From: Hydrogenedens sp964549105
GTDB lineage: Bacteria; Hydrogenedentota; Hydrogenedentia; Hydrogenedentales; Hydrogenedentaceae
Direction: 5' to 3'
Length of the DNA: 64,000 bases
NCBI GenBank assembly: GCA_964549105.1
Contig: CAZJTZ010000018.1
Coordinates: 1-64,000, forward strand
Below, in pieces: positions 62,455 to 64,000 of this stretch. The first letter of the stretch is position 1, and the number at the start of each line of letters is the position of its first letter. The notes beneath the pieces are model-generated. The model had not been told where the DNA came from. It ran no database searches and saw only the letters and a list, made by a program, of their open reading frames with translations. A program made the translations under genes and the position numbers.

Positions 62455-64000
62455 ATGCGATTGGTATCTACTATTAGTGCATTGTTAGTGTTCCTGTGTT
62501 TAAGTTTTTCCTTTGCTGATGAATGGATTGTTCAGATACCACCTGAATTAAAAGAGCAAACACCTATATCATTTGCCTTGAGTGACCTTGAAACTGCTTG
62601 TAAGAAATACAATATATCTCTGCAGGTGTTGGACGCAGACACTTTTCATACTGAGCAGAATACTATCCTTGTCGGAAATCCGAATGAGAACAAATTAACC
62701 GCTACGCTGATTGAGCAACAGAAAATTGAACGCCCAAAAGAAATACCTCCGGAAGGTTTTGTCATTCGGACTATTCGTCAATCGGAATCATCTTTTACAC
62801 TTGTGCTTATAGGTGGTGATGCGATTGGAGAGGCTTACGGGCTTTATTGGATATTAGACCGTTTACAGGTTTATCGCACTATCCCTCCAATAAATGCGGA
62901 GCGTGTGCCAGCCTTTCCCAATCGAATTGCTTTTGCATGGGGTCAGCTCTCGTATGGTGGTGCAAGTGAAGAGCAATTGAGGCTTGCCTTGCGATATGGT
63001 TTCAACTGGGTCTCAGGACCGAATATGCTTGACCTAATCCCATGGAATTCTGAACCTGAAAACACAGCCAACAAAGAGAAGTGTAAAGAGGTAGAGAAAT
63101 TAATTGACCTGGCACACTCTCTCGGCATGCGTTATTTCGCTTTCAGCAATGAGTTTACCTATCATCCTTCACTTATAGACAACAGCGAGGAACTATTAAA
63201 TCCCTGTATGCCTCAGTTCTGGGATAAGGTGCAGGAGAAATATCGGCTTTTATTTAAGACACTTCCAAAATTGGACGGTGTCGAAATATGTTTAGATGAT
63301 ATTTCAGGTTTCTGGGATAATTACCAGCCTTTTGATGTATTGCATGAAGCCCCTTCTTGCGATATGAGTTATGAAGAACGATACCAGACATTTTTAAAAA
63401 AGGTGGATGAGGTGATTGTTAAGGAATTTGGAAAAACATATTTCCATTTTAACTGGGGATTGAGAGACCATGAGATACATTGCCAACCTGAAGTATATAA
63501 AAAGGTTTTCACAGAAGAAGTGCCGCAGGACAATCTGTATGTCAAGATAAAAATAACAAGAGCAGACCGTTGGTGGTTTCAGCCTTACAATCGAACCTTC
63601 AATCTGACACCGCATAAAACCATTGTTGCCTTTGAGCTGATGAACTATTATGAAGGTCCAGACACATTTCTATTCCCAACCTTCTCTGGTGAGTATTTTA
63701 AAGATGGCTTGCAATACTTTTTATCTGCGGAGAATACAAATGTTACAGGCTTGTCTTATCTTGGTGGCATTTCCGCAGACGACTGGTCAACGATGGGAGC
63801 ATACATTTATACATTGTATCGTTTGACCTGGGAGCCAAATGCAGATATGAAACAGGTTGCCCGTGATTATTGCGCTATTAATTTTGGACCAGAATTGGCA
63901 GAACCGATGGCAAATATTCTAATGAGTTCCTCAAACACATACAAATATGGATTACATATCGAACCCATTTCTTATGGTCAATTCAATTCTCTTCCACATA
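62455..64000 (+). CDS. Secreted glycoside hydrolase-like protein (GH67/GH20-like), cut by the right edge
   Basis: The frame is open from the ATG at 62455 (AAGGAGG 5 bases upstream) to the edge, 515 codons with no stop. A signal peptide (VSTISALLVFLCLSFSFAD) is followed by a small alpha/beta domain as before GH20 and GH67 barrels. The barrel region has AFAWGQLSYGG, LGMRYFAFSNE and the acidic strand LDGVEICLDDISGF. The late LYRLTWEPNADMKQVARDYCAINFG resembles GH67-type alpha-glucuronidases. With the CE15-like esterase and xylose isomerase it suggests glucuronoxylan use, which is an inference. Confidence 0.7.
   Translation, partial: MRLVSTISALLVFLCLSFSFADEWIVQIPPELKEQTPISFALSDLETACKKYNISLQVLDADTFHTEQNTILVGNPNENKLTATLIEQQKIERPKEIPPEGFVIRTIRQSESSFTLVLIGGDAIGEAYGLYWILDRLQVYRTIPPINAERVPAFPNRIAFAWGQLSYGGASEEQLRLALRYGFNWVSGPNMLDLIPWNSEPENTANKEKCKEVEKLIDLAHSLGMRYFAFSNEFTYHPSLIDNSEELLNPCMPQFWDKVQEKYRLLFKTLPKLDGVEICLDDISGFWDNYQPFDVLHEAPSCDMSYEERYQTFLKKVDEVIVKEFGKTYFHFNWGLRDHEIHCQPEVYKKVFTEEVPQDNLYVKIKITRADRWWFQPYNRTFNLTPHKTIVAFELMNYYEGPDTFLFPTFSGEYFKDGLQYFLSAENTNVTGLSYLGGISADDWSTMGAYIYTLYRLTWEPNADMKQVARDYCAINFGPELAEPMANILMSSSNTYKYGLHIEPISYGQFNSLPH

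Overview
The window is a low-GC (about 40 percent by eye) bacterial chromosome segment of 64 kb with one 100-N scaffold gap (49978-50077), so it comes from a draft, probably metagenomic, assembly. Several traits point to a Gram-negative lineage of the Planctomycetota / Lentisphaerota / Hydrogenedentota type. They are prepilin-like proteins with the H-Xn-DG C-terminal signature, Tat-exported Gfo/Idh/MocA oxidoreductases beside DUF1080 and ThuA proteins, GLUG-repeat surface proteins with a Val-Glu-Gly repeat tail, and many secreted carbohydrate-active proteins. My best guess is Hydrogenedentota, from recall of protein style and not from a search. No tRNA, rRNA, CRISPR array, intact prophage or transposase gene was seen.

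Layout. 1-3.8 kb: a leftward exported sugar-processing operon (ThuA, TIM barrel-DUF1080 fusion, Tat oxidoreductase). 4.1-9.4 kb: rightward housekeeping genes rpsD, purA, mfd. 9.5-11.4 kb: leftward glnB-glnA with a sigma-54-type promoter. 11.8-16.4 kb: an FmdB-type zinc ribbon gene, then arginine biosynthesis (argD-argF, argG) and a KDPG aldolase. 16.5-21.3 kb: leftward murC-ftsQ-ftsZ-pilT, with a near-consensus promoter overlapped by a palindrome. 21.5-29.3 kb: a release-factor-like protein, a secreted esterase, a fused epimerase-aminotransferase, a zinc ribbon protein, and an oxidoreductase plus sugar isomerase-like pair. 29.5-36.5 kb: duplicated HD-GYP proteins, a glutaminase A-like protein and a large GLUG surface protein. 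36.8-48 kb: an orphan OppD, a chemoreceptor, four tandem prepilin-like genes and a hybrid sensor kinase. 48-51.8 kb: dCMP deaminase and nucleotide-sugar-type genes around the gap. 52-56.2 kb: yebC-ruvC, an orphan secretion-type ATPase and an ArnT-like glycosyltransferase. 56.3-64 kb: a calcium-binding protein, a metallophosphoesterase with a CBM9-like tail, xylA, a methyltransferase and a truncated secreted glycoside hydrolase.

How the genes work together. Two themes recur. One is carbohydrate use at the cell surface: Tat oxidoreductase/DUF1080/ThuA, CE15-like esterase, GH67/GH20-like hydrolase, xylose isomerase and the fucose isomerase-like enzyme. The other is surface structures and signalling: PilT, four pilin-like proteins, HD-GYP enzymes, chemoreceptor, hybrid kinase, and the GLUG and EF-hand proteins. 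Nitrogen metabolism (GlnB, glutamine synthetase, arginine genes) forms a third block.

Most worth a second look: the four mosaic prepilin cassettes, the surface protein ending in VEG repeats plus a Cys-rich/TM/basic tail, the fused epimerase-aminotransferase with Phe in place of the catalytic Tyr, the orphan VirB11-like ATPase, and the glnBA and murC promoter regions.
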